Source: Alphaproteobacteria bacterium (GTDB taxonomy: Bacteria > Pseudomonadota > Alphaproteobacteria > Sphingomonadales > Sphingomonadaceae). Taken from it: a stretch of DNA of 64,000 bases. Shown one piece after another: positions 1-8,433 of this stretch (position 1 is its first letter; every line of letters begins with the position of its first letter). Made by a program: the position numbers and the translations under genes. Below the pieces are notes generated by a model. The model ran no database searches and was not told the origin of the DNA. It saw nothing but the letters and a program-made list of their open reading frames with translations. The stretch lies in NCBI GenBank assembly GCA_018823325.1, contig JAHJIJ010000034.1, forward strand, positions 186,001 through 250,000. Reading direction: 5' to 3'.

Positions 1-492
<492 letters not shown>

Positions 493-501
493 CGATGGGG
501 C

Positions 502-528
502 GCCGGGCCGCGTTTTCGCTGGCCCGGC
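502..528. terminator. GC-rich hairpin after the aminotransferase gene
   Basis: Arms GCCGGGCC (502-509) and GGCCCGGC (521-528) pair perfectly around an 11-base loop, starting 10 bases after the stop codon. There is no T-tract, so it may be only a 3'-end stabiliser or weak terminator. Confidence 0.4.
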
Positions 529-645
529 CCGCCCTCTCCCGACCTTAGACTGCGTGAACAAGTCTGATGGCCGCTCCTGCGGCGACTACACCAGAAGCGG
601 CACTTCCGGACGCGCCCCTTTGCGGACCTCATTCTGCACTCACAC

Positions 646-674
646 CGTCATTCCCGCGAACGCGGGAATCCAGT
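646..674. repeat. REP-like palindromic repeat, family A, left copy
   Basis: This 29-bp sequence is repeated in perfect inverted orientation at 998-1026. Each copy is itself a palindrome: 9-bp arms ATTCCCGCG and CGCGGGAAT around AA (TT in the other copy). The two copies tightly bracket the GIY-YIG gene; this one ends 12 bases before its ATG. No target-site duplication is visible outside 646/1026. Confidence 0.9.
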
Positions 675-686
675 AGCAACGTTGCG

Positions 687-998
687 ATGAGGCGCATCGT
701 TGATCCTTACGTCTATCTGCTGGCGTCGCATCGCAATGGCACACTCTATCTGGGTGTGACGTCCAATCTGACGCAGCGTATTGCTCAGCATTGCGCGGAG
801 ACGTTTGGCGGCTTCACGGCGCAATATGCAGTCAAACTGCTGGCCTGGTATGAGCAGCATGCCACGATGGAGAACGCGATTTTACGAGAGAAGCAGATCA
901 AGAAATGGCGCAGAACCTGGAAACTTGATTTGATCGAACAGGTAAAGCCGGATTGTCAAAATCTTACCGTCAGCCTGGGCTTCTCACCGCCAGGTTGA
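687..998 (+). CDS. small GIY-YIG domain nuclease inside an inverted-repeat doublet
   Basis: A 103-residue protein consisting only of a GIY-YIG domain (UvrC N-terminal/YhbQ-like, COG2827 type). The GIY element is degenerate (VYLL, residues about 9-12) and the YIG element reads YLG (about 21-23). The catalytic arginine is in the QRIAQH segment and the metal-binding glutamate in ILREKQIKKW. The frame stays open upstream to 567, but that part would translate the repeat itself (SFPRTRESS), so I start at the ATG at 687. No clear Shine-Dalgarno precedes it. The stop codon shares its last base with the right-hand repeat. Third positions are visibly less GC-rich than in neighbouring genes, which fits acquisition. 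A homologue with the same architecture is at 24364-24645. Its substrate is unknown; cutting of the flanking repeats is only a hypothesis. Confidence 0.85.
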   Translation: MRRIVDPYVYLLASHRNGTLYLGVTSNLTQRIAQHCAETFGGFTAQYAVKLLAWYEQHATMENAILREKQIKKWRRTWKLDLIEQVKPDCQNLTVSLGFSPPG

Positions 999-1026
999 CT
1001 GGATTCCCGCGTTCGCGGGAATGACG
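998..1026. repeat. REP-like palindromic repeat, family A, right copy
   Basis: Exact reverse complement of 646-674 over 29 bp. Its first base is the last base of the GIY-YIG stop codon, so gene and repeat are physically fused. The pair defines a 381-bp unit (646-1026). Confidence 0.9.
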
Positions 1027-1469
1027 AAGAATTGGTCGCTTGTCCACTCATCACAAATCGGTGGACATCCCTGGAATTTTGAGCCCGTCCACGACACCGA
1101 TGAGGGCGCTTTCGCCATGTCCTACATTGGGGACATCCGGCTATAAAACGACACACAGCCTAAGCTGTGCGCTCTTTGACCCTGTCAAGAAAACCCTTGA
1201 AAATCAGTCCTATCACTCGTCCATCTGAGGACTTTTGCAGAAACGCCATGGCTTCCATGCGCGATGATCGAGAAGTTCCGACTGCCAACTGGCGCAAATC
1301 TGCGCTTTTTCGGGCGGCACGCACCCGGCGGCGGAGCCCGAACAGACCGCATGGTGGGTCAAGATTGGTGAAAGTGACCGCTCCTCACGACTTTTGGGTC
1401 GTTTTCGTTCGGTCCTGGCGTGCTGAAAAGCGGCGGATCCCCGGCACGGATGTCCGCTGTCCAAACCGC
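1027..1469. other. gene-free stretch between the GIY-YIG unit and cobT, possible insertion-sequence remnant
   Basis: About 440 bases with no convincing coding frame. Composition is patchy, and it holds two short dyads: GTCCAC/GTGGAC near 1040-1066 and TGTCC/GGACA near 1118-1136. A tract around 1225-1255 looks to me like insertion-sequence end material, but no transposase frame is recognisable and I could not match it to a named element. It lies between the converging 3' ends of the GIY-YIG gene and cobT. Confidence 0.35.
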
Positions 1470-3296
1470 CTAATCCTTGTCGAACAACGACGCCAGCTGC
1501 TCGACCATGGCGCCACCGAGCTGCTCGGCATCCATGATGGTCACGGCGCGCTTGTAATAGCGCGTGACGTCATGACCGATGCCGATGGCGATCAGCTCCA
1601 CGGGCGAGCGGCCCTCGATCCACGCGATCACCTGCCGCAGATGGCGCTCCAGATAGGTGCCGTTGTTCACGGAGAGCGTTGAATCGTCGACCGGTGCGCC
1701 GTCCGAAATGACCATCAGGATGCGGCGTTCCTCGGGCCGGGCGAGCAGGCGATTATGTGCCCAGAGCAGCGCCTCGCCGTCGATATTCTCCTTGAGCAGC
1801 CCCTCGCGCATCATCAGGCCGAGACTGGCCTTGGCACGGCGCCAGGGCTCATCGGCCTTCTTATAGATGATGTGGCGCAGATCGTTGAGGCGGCCCGGCT
1901 TGGGGGGTCTGCCGGCGGCGAGCCATTGCTCGCGGCTCTGCCCGCCCTTCCAGGCGCGCGTAGTGAAGCCGAGCACTTCGGTCTTCACGCCGCAGCGCTC
2001 CAGCGTGCGTGCCATGATGTCCGCGCTGATCGCCGCGATGCCGATCGGTCGCCCGCGCATCGAGCCGCTATTGTCGATCAGCAGCGTCACGACCGTATCG
2101 CGGAAATCCGTGTCCCGCTCCATCTTGTAGGAAAGCGAGTGGGCGGGATTCACAACGACACGCGCCAGCCGGGCGGCATCGAGCATGCCTTCTTCCTGAT
2201 CGAAATCCCAGCTGCGGTTCTGCTGGGCCTGCAAGCGGCGCTGAAGCCGGTGAGCCAGCTTGGAGACGGCCCCCTGAAACGGCGCAAGCTGCTGATCGAG
2301 AAAGCCGCGCAGGCGCACCAGCTCATCGGCGTCACACAGGTCGAACGCGGTCACCACCTCGTCGAACTTGGTCGTATAGGCCGTGTAGTCGAAATCGGGC
2401 GGCAGATCCGAGAAGGGGCGATTGGGGCGCACCGGCATGGCGCCATCGTCATCCTGCGCATCGCCGTCGCCATCATCGTCCGATTCGCCGTCCTGCTGCT
2501 CGCGCTCCTCGGACATCTCCTCGCCCGGCTCACCCTTATCCTCGCCGCGCGTGTCGGCACGGGACTGGTCGTCCTCCTCGCCTTCGTCCTCTTCCTTGTC
2601 CTCGTCCTGCTGCTCGGAGTCGTTGTCCTGATCTTCCTCATCCTCATCGGGCGATTCGGGGGGCACGTCCGCGCGCACCAGCTCCAGATGCTGGAGCATG
2701 GAGAGCACCTTGTCCTGAAAGGCCTCCTGATCGTCGAGGCAAAGCGCCAGACCTTCAAAGTCATCAGCTGCCTTCTCGTCGATCCAATCGCGCAGGAAGG
2801 CGATGCCCTTGAGCGATTCGGGCGGCGGCGCCTCGCCGGTCAGCTTCTCGCGCAGGAGCAGCGAGATGGCGGCCTGTAGTGGCACTTCATCAGCCGATTG
2901 CGCGCGGGTGATGGGATCGGAATGGGTGCGCATGTCGAGCGCAGCGGCCAAATTGGCGCGCATACCAGCGTAATTCTTCGAGCCGAGAGCCTCGTAGCGG
3001 ACGGTTTCGACCGCATCATAAACGGCGCGCGCGGCTGGCTCGCTCGGCGCATGGGCGGAGTGCAGCCTGGCATTGTGATGGCGCAGCTTGAGCGCGAAAC
3101 TGTCGGCAAAGCCACGCGCCAGCGCGACCTGATCGGCCGGCAGGGTGCGCGTGGGCGTGGGGACCTTGATCTGCTTGCCGGCAAGATGCGGGGCATCCGG
3201 CGTGAAGCCGAGTTCCACCTCAGCATCATGCGCGACGGCACGCGAGGCGCCGGTGAGAACTTCCTTGAAGCGGTCGAGTGGAGAACGTTCAGCCAT
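1470..3296 (-). CDS. cobT: cobaltochelatase subunit CobT
   Basis: A 608-residue protein matching CobT, the von Willebrand A-type subunit of the ATP-dependent aerobic cobaltochelatase. With CobS it drives Co2+ insertion by CobN into hydrogenobyrinate a,c-diamide during B12 synthesis. The N-terminal part starts [17 protein letters not shown] long Asp/Glu-rich low-complexity linker lies around residues 210-290. The C-terminal VWA domain carries the MIDAS motif DNSGS near residue 407. Its usual partner cobS lies upstream on the same strand at 4206-5213, but a PEP-CTERM gene on the opposite strand separates them. No cobN is in the window. Confidence 0.95.
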   Translation of the reverse strand: MAERSPLDRFKEVLTGASRAVAHDAEVELGFTPDAPHLAGKQIKVPTPTRTLPADQVALARGFADSFALKLRHHNARLHSAHAPSEPAARAVYDAVETVRYEALGSKNYAGMRANLAAALDMRTHSDPITRAQSADEVPLQAAISLLLREKLTGEAPPPESLKGIAFLRDWIDEKAADDFEGLALCLDDQEAFQDKVLSMLQHLELVRADVPPESPDEDEEDQDNDSEQQDEDKEEDEGEEDDQSRADTRGEDKGEPGEEMSEEREQQDGESDDDGDGDAQDDDGAMPVRPNRPFSDLPPDFDYTAYTTKFDEVVTAFDLCDADELVRLRGFLDQQLAPFQGAVSKLAHRLQRRLQAQQNRSWDFDQEEGMLDAARLARVVVNPAHSLSYKMERDTDFRDTVVTLLIDNSGSMRGRPIGIAAISADIMARTLERCGVKTEVLGFTTRAWKGGQSREQWLAAGRPPKPGRLNDLRHIIYKKADEPWRRAKASLGLMMREGLLKENIDGEALLWAHNRLLARPEERRILMVISDGAPVDDSTLSVNNGTYLERHLRQVIAWIEGRSPVELIAIGIGHDVTRYYKRAVTIMDAEQLGGAMVEQLASLFDKD

Positions 3297-3530
3297 GATG
3301 GCTCAAGGGCTGATCCAGTGCCCGGTTCCTGTCAACCCTTCTGCCCCTGAGCAGCGCATCAGGCACGACGGTAAACCTTTGATGGATTGGCTGTGCCGTC
3401 GTGGAACAGCAGGCAAATTATTAGGATTTCTTGGTTAAACCGATTTGCGAAAGGCGCCCGCCTGCCTATCCCCCTCATCGGGGACGTTGCTGCAGTGGTC
3501 GGGGCGCTCAGCGAGTTGAGATAGGACGAA

Positions 3531-4142
3531 ATGCCCATGATCCGGACTGCCTGCATTGCGGCCATTCTTACGACCGGCGCGCTTGCGCCGATCCAGAGCG
3601 CCAGCGCGACCGTCAATCTGAACGCGCGCATCGAGCTGCTGACCAACATCCTGCGCAACGACGCCAGCTTCTCTCAGCGCGATTTCAGCTTTGCGCTCAA
3701 GCGCGGCGGCGGACGGGAAATGATGTTCAAGGGCATTTCCGGCGTGCGCAGCTTCAACAATTATGCGCTGCTGAACAGCTGGCTGACCGATCATGTCGAT
3801 TCCAAGAGCGTGTTCGAGGGTGGCTCGTACAAGTTCACGCACTCGGTGCTGAACAGCTATTTCACCAGTCCCGCCCCCGCCGCGACAGTGACGGAGCCGA
3901 CGCCGAGCGTGTTCGAAGGCGGCAGCTACAAGTTCACGCATTCCGTGCTGGACAGCTATTTTGAAGAGCCGACCGAGCAGAAGGTCGTGGCGCAGTCGGC
4001 AAGCGCCGAGCCGCTGATGCGGGCGATGATGGCACCGCCACCGCCCATTCCCGAGCCGGCGACCTGGGCCATGATGATCGGCGGCTTCGCGCTGGCCGGC
4101 GTCGCGCTGCGCGCCCGCCGGATGCGCACGCGCCTCGCCTGA
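3531..4142 (+). CDS. PEPxxWA-CTERM sorting-domain protein with an internal 19-residue duplication
   Basis: A 203-residue secreted protein of unknown role. Residues 1-26 form a signal peptide ending near ASA. The C terminus has the sphingomonad PEP-CTERM signal: PEPATWA, then a short hydrophobic segment, then an Arg-rich tail (RARRMR). This is recognised by the exosortase/EpsH sorting system. In between, residues 93-111 and 126-144 are near-identical copies of a SVFEGGSYKFTHSV-type unit. AGGA lies just upstream, and the ATG could be 3531 or 3537. The gene sits on the plus strand between minus-strand cobS and cobT, so it looks inserted into that pair. No exosortase is in the window. Function is not recognised beyond surface or extracellular sorting. 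Confidence 0.85.
   Translation: MPMIRTACIAAILTTGALAPIQSASATVNLNARIELLTNILRNDASFSQRDFSFALKRGGGREMMFKGISGVRSFNNYALLNSWLTDHVDSKSVFEGGSYKFTHSVLNSYFTSPAPAATVTEPTPSVFEGGSYKFTHSVLDSYFEEPTEQKVVAQSASAEPLMRAMMAPPPPIPEPATWAMMIGGFALAGVALRARRMRTRLA
3807..3863 (+). repeat. 57-bp in-frame tandem unit, copy 1, in the PEP-CTERM gene
   Basis: Encodes residues 93-111. The second copy is at 3906-3962, with a 42-bp spacer. The protein copies differ at one residue (Asn to Asp) while several synonymous sites differ, so the duplication is not very recent and the protein sequence is conserved. Confidence 0.85.
3906..3962 (+). repeat. 57-bp in-frame tandem unit, copy 2, in the PEP-CTERM gene
   Basis: Encodes residues 126-144, partner of 3807-3863. 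It is followed by an acidic spacer and the Pro-rich lead-in to the PEP-CTERM signal. Confidence 0.85.
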
Positions 4143-4175
4143 TCCTTCAGCTGCGATTATTGCTTTCTACGTCTC

Positions 4176-4197
4176 CGGCGGCCCCAAGGGGCCGCCG
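4176..4197. terminator. strong stem between the converging PEP-CTERM and cobS genes
   Basis: Perfect 10-bp stem CGGCGGCCCC (4176-4185) and GGGGCCGCCG (4188-4197) around AA, between two convergent genes. It has no T-tract; likely a shared transcript-end structure. Confidence 0.55.
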
Positions 4198-4205
4198 CAC
4201 CCGTT

Positions 4206-5213
4206 TCAGGCGCTCTTGCCCACGACGCTTTCCGGCAGATCCTTGCCGAACACGCGCTGATAATATTCCGCCACCAGCGCCCGCTCTGCCTCATCGCATT
4301 TGTTGAGGAAGGACAGGCGGAAGGCGAAACCGACATCCTTGAAGATAAGCGTGTTCTGCGCCCATGAGATGACCGTGCGCGGGCTCATGACCGTCGAAAT
4401 GTCGCCATTCACGAAGCCCTGCCGGGTCAGCTCGGCCACGCGAATCATCTTCGCGACTTCCTCGCGCCCACCCGGATGATCATATTCGCCGGACTTGGCG
4501 AGCACGATCTGCGCCTCCGTCTCGGCCGGCAGATAGTTGAGCGTTACGACCAGATTCCAGCGGTCCATCTGGCCCTGATTGATCTGCTGCGTGCCATGAT
4601 AAAGCCCGGTGGTGTCACCAAGACCCACCGTGTTCGCGGTCGCAAACATGCGGAACCAGGGACTCGGGCGAATCACACGGTTCTGATCGAGCAGCGTCAT
4701 CTTGCCGTCCGCTTCCAGCACGCGCTGGATCACGAACATCACGTCCGGACGGCCGGCATCATACTCGTCGAACACCAAAGCGACGGGGCGCTGCAGCGCC
4801 CAGGGCAACAGGCCTTCCTTGAACTCGGTGACCTGCTGGCCATCCTTCAGGACGATCGCGTCGCGCCCGACGAGATCGATACGGCTGATATGCGCGTCGA
4901 GATTGATTCGAATGCACGGCCAATTGAGCCGCGCCGCGACCTGCTCGATATGAGTCGATTTGCCGGTGCCGTGATAGCCCTGCACCATCACGCGGCGATT
5001 ATACGCAAAGCCTGCCAGGATCGCGAGCGTCGTATCCGGATCGAATACATAGGCGGGATCATTGTCCGGCACCCGCTCATCGGCCTCGGAAAAGGCCGGA
5101 ATCTCCATATCGATATCGACGCCGAACACCTCACGCGCGTTCACGACGCGATCGGGCGCATCCAGCAGCACCTCGCTGCGCATGTCGGTGTTGGTGTTGG
5201 GGATATCGGTCAT
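4206..5213 (-). CDS. cobS: cobaltochelatase subunit CobS
   Basis: A 335-residue MoxR-like AAA+ ATPase matching CobS, partner of CobT in the aerobic cobaltochelatase. It has Walker [10 protein letters not shown] near residues 79-87, Walker [10 protein letters not shown], and a sensor region around [11 protein letters not shown]. The length is usual for CobS. The next minus-strand gene downstream of it is cobT, but 900 bp away with an opposing gene between, so co-transcription is doubtful here. The neighbouring J-protein and bolA match the usual alphaproteobacterial context. Confidence 0.95.
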   Translation of the reverse strand: MTDIPNTNTDMRSEVLLDAPDRVVNAREVFGVDIDMEIPAFSEADERVPDNDPAYVFDPDTTLAILAGFAYNRRVMVQGYHGTGKSTHIEQVAARLNWPCIRINLDAHISRIDLVGRDAIVLKDGQQVTEFKEGLLPWALQRPVALVFDEYDAGRPDVMFVIQRVLEADGKMTLLDQNRVIRPSPWFRMFATANTVGLGDTTGLYHGTQQINQGQMDRWNLVVTLNYLPAETEAQIVLAKSGEYDHPGGREEVAKMIRVAELTRQGFVNGDISTVMSPRTVISWAQNTLIFKDVGFAFRLSFLNKCDEAERALVAEYYQRVFGKDLPESVVGKSA

Positions 5214-5408
5214 GGTCGCATTGCTCTTTGGACAGTTACCCCGCCCCTACCCCAACGCAGCCTGTGCTGTCGATACGACTTTACAGGAACGAGCTTGCTG
5301 CCGTGCGTACCAGCCGCACCGCGGAATTCTTGTGTCACACGCCAAAACATGGTTAGCAGAGGTTCCTGATCCAGGCAGGTTGGTGGGAACCGGCGGAGCA
5401 GATTGACG

Positions 5409-6068
5409 ATGAGTTTTGCCTTAAATCGGTCATACATCGGCCTCCGCGGCGACGTGGTCGAGGTGCTGCTGGATAGCGGCATACGCCCCCGAACAGTCCT
5501 TGATGTGGGCTGCGCCACCGGCGAGATGGGGCGCTACCTCAAGGAGCATTTCGGCGCCACGGTGCACGGCGTGGAGCCAGTGGCGGAAATGGCGGGGATT
5601 GCGCAAACAAAACTGGATTATGTCTTCACCGGATTGGCTGAGGACTTTGTCGGTCAGCTGGACCCGCAAGCGACTTACGATACGATCATTCTGGCCGACG
5701 TGCTTGAACACACGATCGACCCCTGGACATTGCTCGCATTTTTTAGAAGCCGCCTGGCGCCCGGTGGGATCATCGTTATCTCAATGCCCAACGTCCGCCA
5801 CTGGAGCACCATTTTTCGGCTCGCCATTCTGGGCGATTGGCCGCATCGGGACCGAGGCATCCACGACCGCACGCATCTGCGCTTCTTCACGCTGCGTAAT
5901 ATGCGCGACCTTGTTTCAGGTGCCGGACTCATGCTGCTCAATGTCCATCGCAACCTGCGCATCGATGAGGGCTTTGGTCGAATCAACGCGATCTCATCGA
6001 TCACCAATATTCCAGGTATCCGGGCGTTCTTCGTCTTTCAGTATATTCTGACCTGCAAGGCGGCTTAG
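5409..6068 (+). CDS. class I SAM-dependent methyltransferase
   Basis: About 219 residues with a Rossmann-type methyltransferase fold. Motif I VLDVGCATGEMG is near residues 32-43. The acidic residue of motif II is in VHGVEP, and a post-motif DVLEH precedes the PGG turn. These place it with Methyltransf_11/12/23 proteins that often act on glycans or small molecules; the substrate is not readable. The frame also allows a TTG start at 5403, but I prefer the ATG at 5409 preceded by GGAG. Base composition is less GC-rich than its neighbours, and it interrupts an otherwise conserved J-protein/cobS neighbourhood, which suggests local insertion or transfer. Confidence 0.8.
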   Translation: MSFALNRSYIGLRGDVVEVLLDSGIRPRTVLDVGCATGEMGRYLKEHFGATVHGVEPVAEMAGIAQTKLDYVFTGLAEDFVGQLDPQATYDTIILADVLEHTIDPWTLLAFFRSRLAPGGIIVISMPNVRHWSTIFRLAILGDWPHRDRGIHDRTHLRFFTLRNMRDLVSGAGLMLLNVHRNLRIDEGFGRINAISSITNIPGIRAFFVFQYILTCKAA

Positions 6069-6092
6069 CGGCGTAGAGAGCGGGTTATATCC

Positions 6093-7403
6093 TTAAGCGG
6101 CCCATTCCGTCGGGTTCTCTTCCGTGCCGATCAGGGCCAGACCATGCGCAATCGAGGTCAGCTCCCCTCCTGTGGCAAGGCGCGACTCACCGAATCGGCG
6201 CTCGAAAATGGCTCGAATCGAGGGAATCAGGGACGAACCGCCCGTCAGGAACACCCGGTCGATCGCGTCCAGCCCGAGCCCGGCATCGTGCATCGCCTGA
6301 TCCACCGTGGCTTCGATACGGGCGACATCCGGCGCGATCCAGCGCTCGAACTCGCCGCGGGTCACATCGGCATCGATCACCAGATCCTCGCTCTCGAAGT
6401 GGAAGTGGGCCGCCTCCTCGCTTGAGAGCGCGCGCTTGAGCTGGCCGACCGCGTCGTACAGCGCATAGCCCAGTTCCCGCTCGATGATCGCGATCATGCG
6501 CCCGATGGCGGCAGGATCGACCGCAGCACGCTTGAGCCGCGCCAGTTCTTCCATGGTTCGCCGGTTGCGCATCAAAGCCAGCCGCGACCAGTCGGCGAAA
6601 TCGGCGAAATGGCTGCGAGGTATCTCCAGCAGCTTGTCGAACGAGCGATAGGTGCCGCCCTTCCCCAGCATCGGCAGCACGAGGTGATCGACGATACGAT
6701 AGTCGAATCGATCGCCTGCAATGCCGATGCCGGCATGCCCCAGCGGCTCGCAGCGCGGCCCGTCGCCAGCGGGACGCATTCGGACGATCGAGAAGTCGCT
6801 GGTGCCGCCGCCGAAGTCGGCGACGAGGACAGTCGCCGGCTCGGACAGGCGGCTGGCAAAGCTGAAGGCAGCGCCGAGCGGCTCGTAGACGTAATGAATG
6901 TCTGTGCCGAACCCCTCGAACATGGCATCATAGCGCTGGCGGGCCAGCGCCTCGTCCGGGCGGGACCCGGCATAGCGCACGGGCCGGCCCACGATGATGC
7001 GATCGGGCCGCCCATTCGGCCCCGCATTCAAAGCGCCGCCGGCATGGGCAACCATCCGCTCCAGAAATGTGGCGCCCAGCTGCTCGAAAGTCATGCGCTT
7101 GTCGAACAGGCTGGCATGCTCGAACAGCGGACTGGCAGCGACGGACTTGAACGACTGGATGAAGCGGGAACCCTGCGGAAAATCGAGATATTCGGCAATG
7201 GCCCACGGACCGGCCTCGCGGGCGAGCCCGCCGCGCACATCGGGATCCTCCCAGAAACACAGCGCCGAGCGGAACACCGGACCGGCCGCCTTGTTTCCGG
7301 CGAACTCCAGCATATGCGATTCGCCGTCCTCGGCAATCGCGGCGACGCTGTTCGTCGTCCCGAAGTCAAAGCCCATCGCGCGGGCCGGCGTACCGGTCGC
7401 CAT
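6093..7403 (-). CDS. Hsp70 family protein (YegD-like)
   Basis: A 436-residue actin/Hsp70-fold ATPase, shorter than DnaK because it lacks the substrate-binding and lid regions. Phosphate-1 motif GFDFGTTNS is at residues 11-19, phosphate-2 VADFGGGTSDFS in the middle, and the adenosine motif FLTGGSSLIPS near the C terminus. This matches the YegD group of Hsp70-like proteins, whose clients are poorly known. It lies 66 bp downstream of a J-domain gene on the same strand, so the two may form a dedicated chaperone/co-chaperone pair. It converges on the methyltransferase gene with a 24-bp gap. Confidence 0.88.
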   Translation of the reverse strand: MATGTPARAMGFDFGTTNSVAAIAEDGESHMLEFAGNKAAGPVFRSALCFWEDPDVRGGLAREAGPWAIAEYLDFPQGSRFIQSFKSVAASPLFEHASLFDKRMTFEQLGATFLERMVAHAGGALNAGPNGRPDRIIVGRPVRYAGSRPDEALARQRYDAMFEGFGTDIHYVYEPLGAAFSFASRLSEPATVLVADFGGGTSDFSIVRMRPAGDGPRCEPLGHAGIGIAGDRFDYRIVDHLVLPMLGKGGTYRSFDKLLEIPRSHFADFADWSRLALMRNRRTMEELARLKRAAVDPAAIGRMIAIIERELGYALYDAVGQLKRALSSEEAAHFHFESEDLVIDADVTRGEFERWIAPDVARIEATVDQAMHDAGLGLDAIDRVFLTGGSSLIPSIRAIFERRFGESRLATGGELTSIAHGLALIGTEENPTEWAA

Positions 7404-7469
7404 TTTGAATCACCTTCCAGAAAGCGGGGCGGCGCCTATGGCAGCGCCGGCTCCCCTCCGCAAGGCCAG

Positions 7470-8093
7470 TCAGGCGAAAGCGGGCGCCTTGCGCAGGTGG
7501 GTGTAGGCCGCAATCACATCCTGCAGCGCCTTCTCGTGCGCCCGGTCGCCGCCATTGTGATCCGGGTGAAAGCGGCGGACCAGCTCGGTGTAACGGGTTC
7601 GCAAGGCGCGGCGATCCGCATCGGTGGAGAGGCCGAGCGTCCTGAGGGCGGATCGGTCAGCACCAGTCAGCGGCTTGCCGTCATTTCGCTCTGCCGCTTC
7701 CGCCATGCGCATCTTGAAGCGCGCGCCTATGGCATCGAGCGGGTCGGAGAAATCGGCCCAGCGTGGTGGGGGCGTGCCGCTCGCCGCGCTGGACGAGAAG
7801 GCACGCGTCTCCCGGTCCCAACCGGCATAGGGACGCTGGGCCTCGTGAATCTCTTCCGAGCTCATTCCCTTGAAATAATTATACTCCGTGTTGAAGGCGC
7901 GGATGTGATCGAGGCAGAACCAGCGCCATTGCGGCGGGCCGTCAGGATCGCCGCGGCGATCCTCCGGAGGTGCGCGGAATTCACCGGCCTCCGCGCAGCC
8001 GGGGTGCGAGCATCGCCGCCCTTCACTTTCCACGCGGCCATGAAAGCGCGTGTGGCGGCGCGAAGCGCCCTGACTGAACCCCGACCGTGACAC
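7470..8093 (-). CDS. J-domain protein with an N-terminal cysteine/histidine motif
   Basis: About 207 residues. The C-terminal part is a J-domain with the HPD signature (FHPDHNGG, near residue 174), which stimulates Hsp70 ATPases. The N-terminal part has CSHPGC and FCLDHIRAFN, a likely zinc-binding site seen in the J-protein that neighbours bolA in many alphaproteobacteria. The frame reaches a TTG at 8123, but the GTG at 8093 has a good ribosome-binding site (GGGAAGAG) and leaves room for the divergent bolA promoter, so I use it. Its probable partner is the Hsp70-like protein encoded just downstream. Confidence 0.88.
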   Translation of the reverse strand: MSRSGFSQGASRRHTRFHGRVESEGRRCSHPGCAEAGEFRAPPEDRRGDPDGPPQWRWFCLDHIRAFNTEYNYFKGMSSEEIHEAQRPYAGWDRETRAFSSSAASGTPPPRWADFSDPLDAIGARFKMRMAEAAERNDGKPLTGADRSALRTLGLSTDADRRALRTRYTELVRRFHPDHNGGDRAHEKALQDVIAAYTHLRKAPAFA

Positions 8094-8141
8094 GACTCTC
8101 TTCCCTGTGGCTGCGTGGACCAAAACGCTTATATAGGGCGC

Positions 8142-8426
8142 ATGGTTGACGCTTCGCTAGGCCCGGTCGGGCAAGAGATCGCACAGAGGCTGGAAAATGC
8201 CCTGTCCCCGCAACAGCTTGCCGTGATCAACGACAGCGCCAAACATCGCGGCCATATGGGCGACGATGGCAGCGGCGAAAGCCACTTCACCGTCGACATC
8301 GTGGCGGAGGCATTTGCTGGCCAGTCGCGCGTCGCCCGCCAGCGGATGGTGAACAGCGCACTCGCCGATCTGCTGCGTGAGAAAGTGCATGCGCTGGCGA
8401 TCCGGGCGCGCGCACCCGGCGAGTGA
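8142..8426 (+). CDS. bolA: BolA family protein
   Basis: A 94-residue BolA-fold protein with the HRGHMGDDG and SHFTVDIVAEAF segments and the conserved C-terminal HALAIRA. BolA proteins pair with monothiol glutaredoxins in Fe-S/iron handling. The frame extends to a GTG at 8115, but homology begins near GPVGQEIAQRL, so the ATG at 8142 is preferred. A TATATA sequence at 8130-8135 is placed such that the transcript could begin at or next to the ATG. It is divergent from the J-protein gene, and the NUDIX gene follows after 7 bp. Confidence 0.9.
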   Translation: MVDASLGPVGQEIAQRLENALSPQQLAVINDSAKHRGHMGDDGSGESHFTVDIVAEAFAGQSRVARQRMVNSALADLLREKVHALAIRARAPGE

Positions 8427-8433
8427 GACGGTG

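Noticed and set aside
567-686. N-terminal extension of the first GIY-YIG gene
   Set aside because: It would translate the flanking palindrome (SFPRTRESS), a typical false extension. The domain starts at 687.
646-1026. Unit 1 as a standard insertion sequence
   Set aside because: There is no transposase, the repeats are internally palindromic, and no target-site duplication is visible. A REP-type element fits better.
1755-2879. Long plus-strand open frame (374 codons) opposite cobT
   Set aside because: It is a shadow of cobT in GC-rich DNA; the Leu/Val/Ile-rich stretch is the antisense of the acidic linker. No homology is recognisable.
6609-8090. 493-codon plus-strand frame opposite the Hsp70-like and J-protein genes
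   Set aside because: It crosses two well-supported genes and the gap between them and has no domain pattern.
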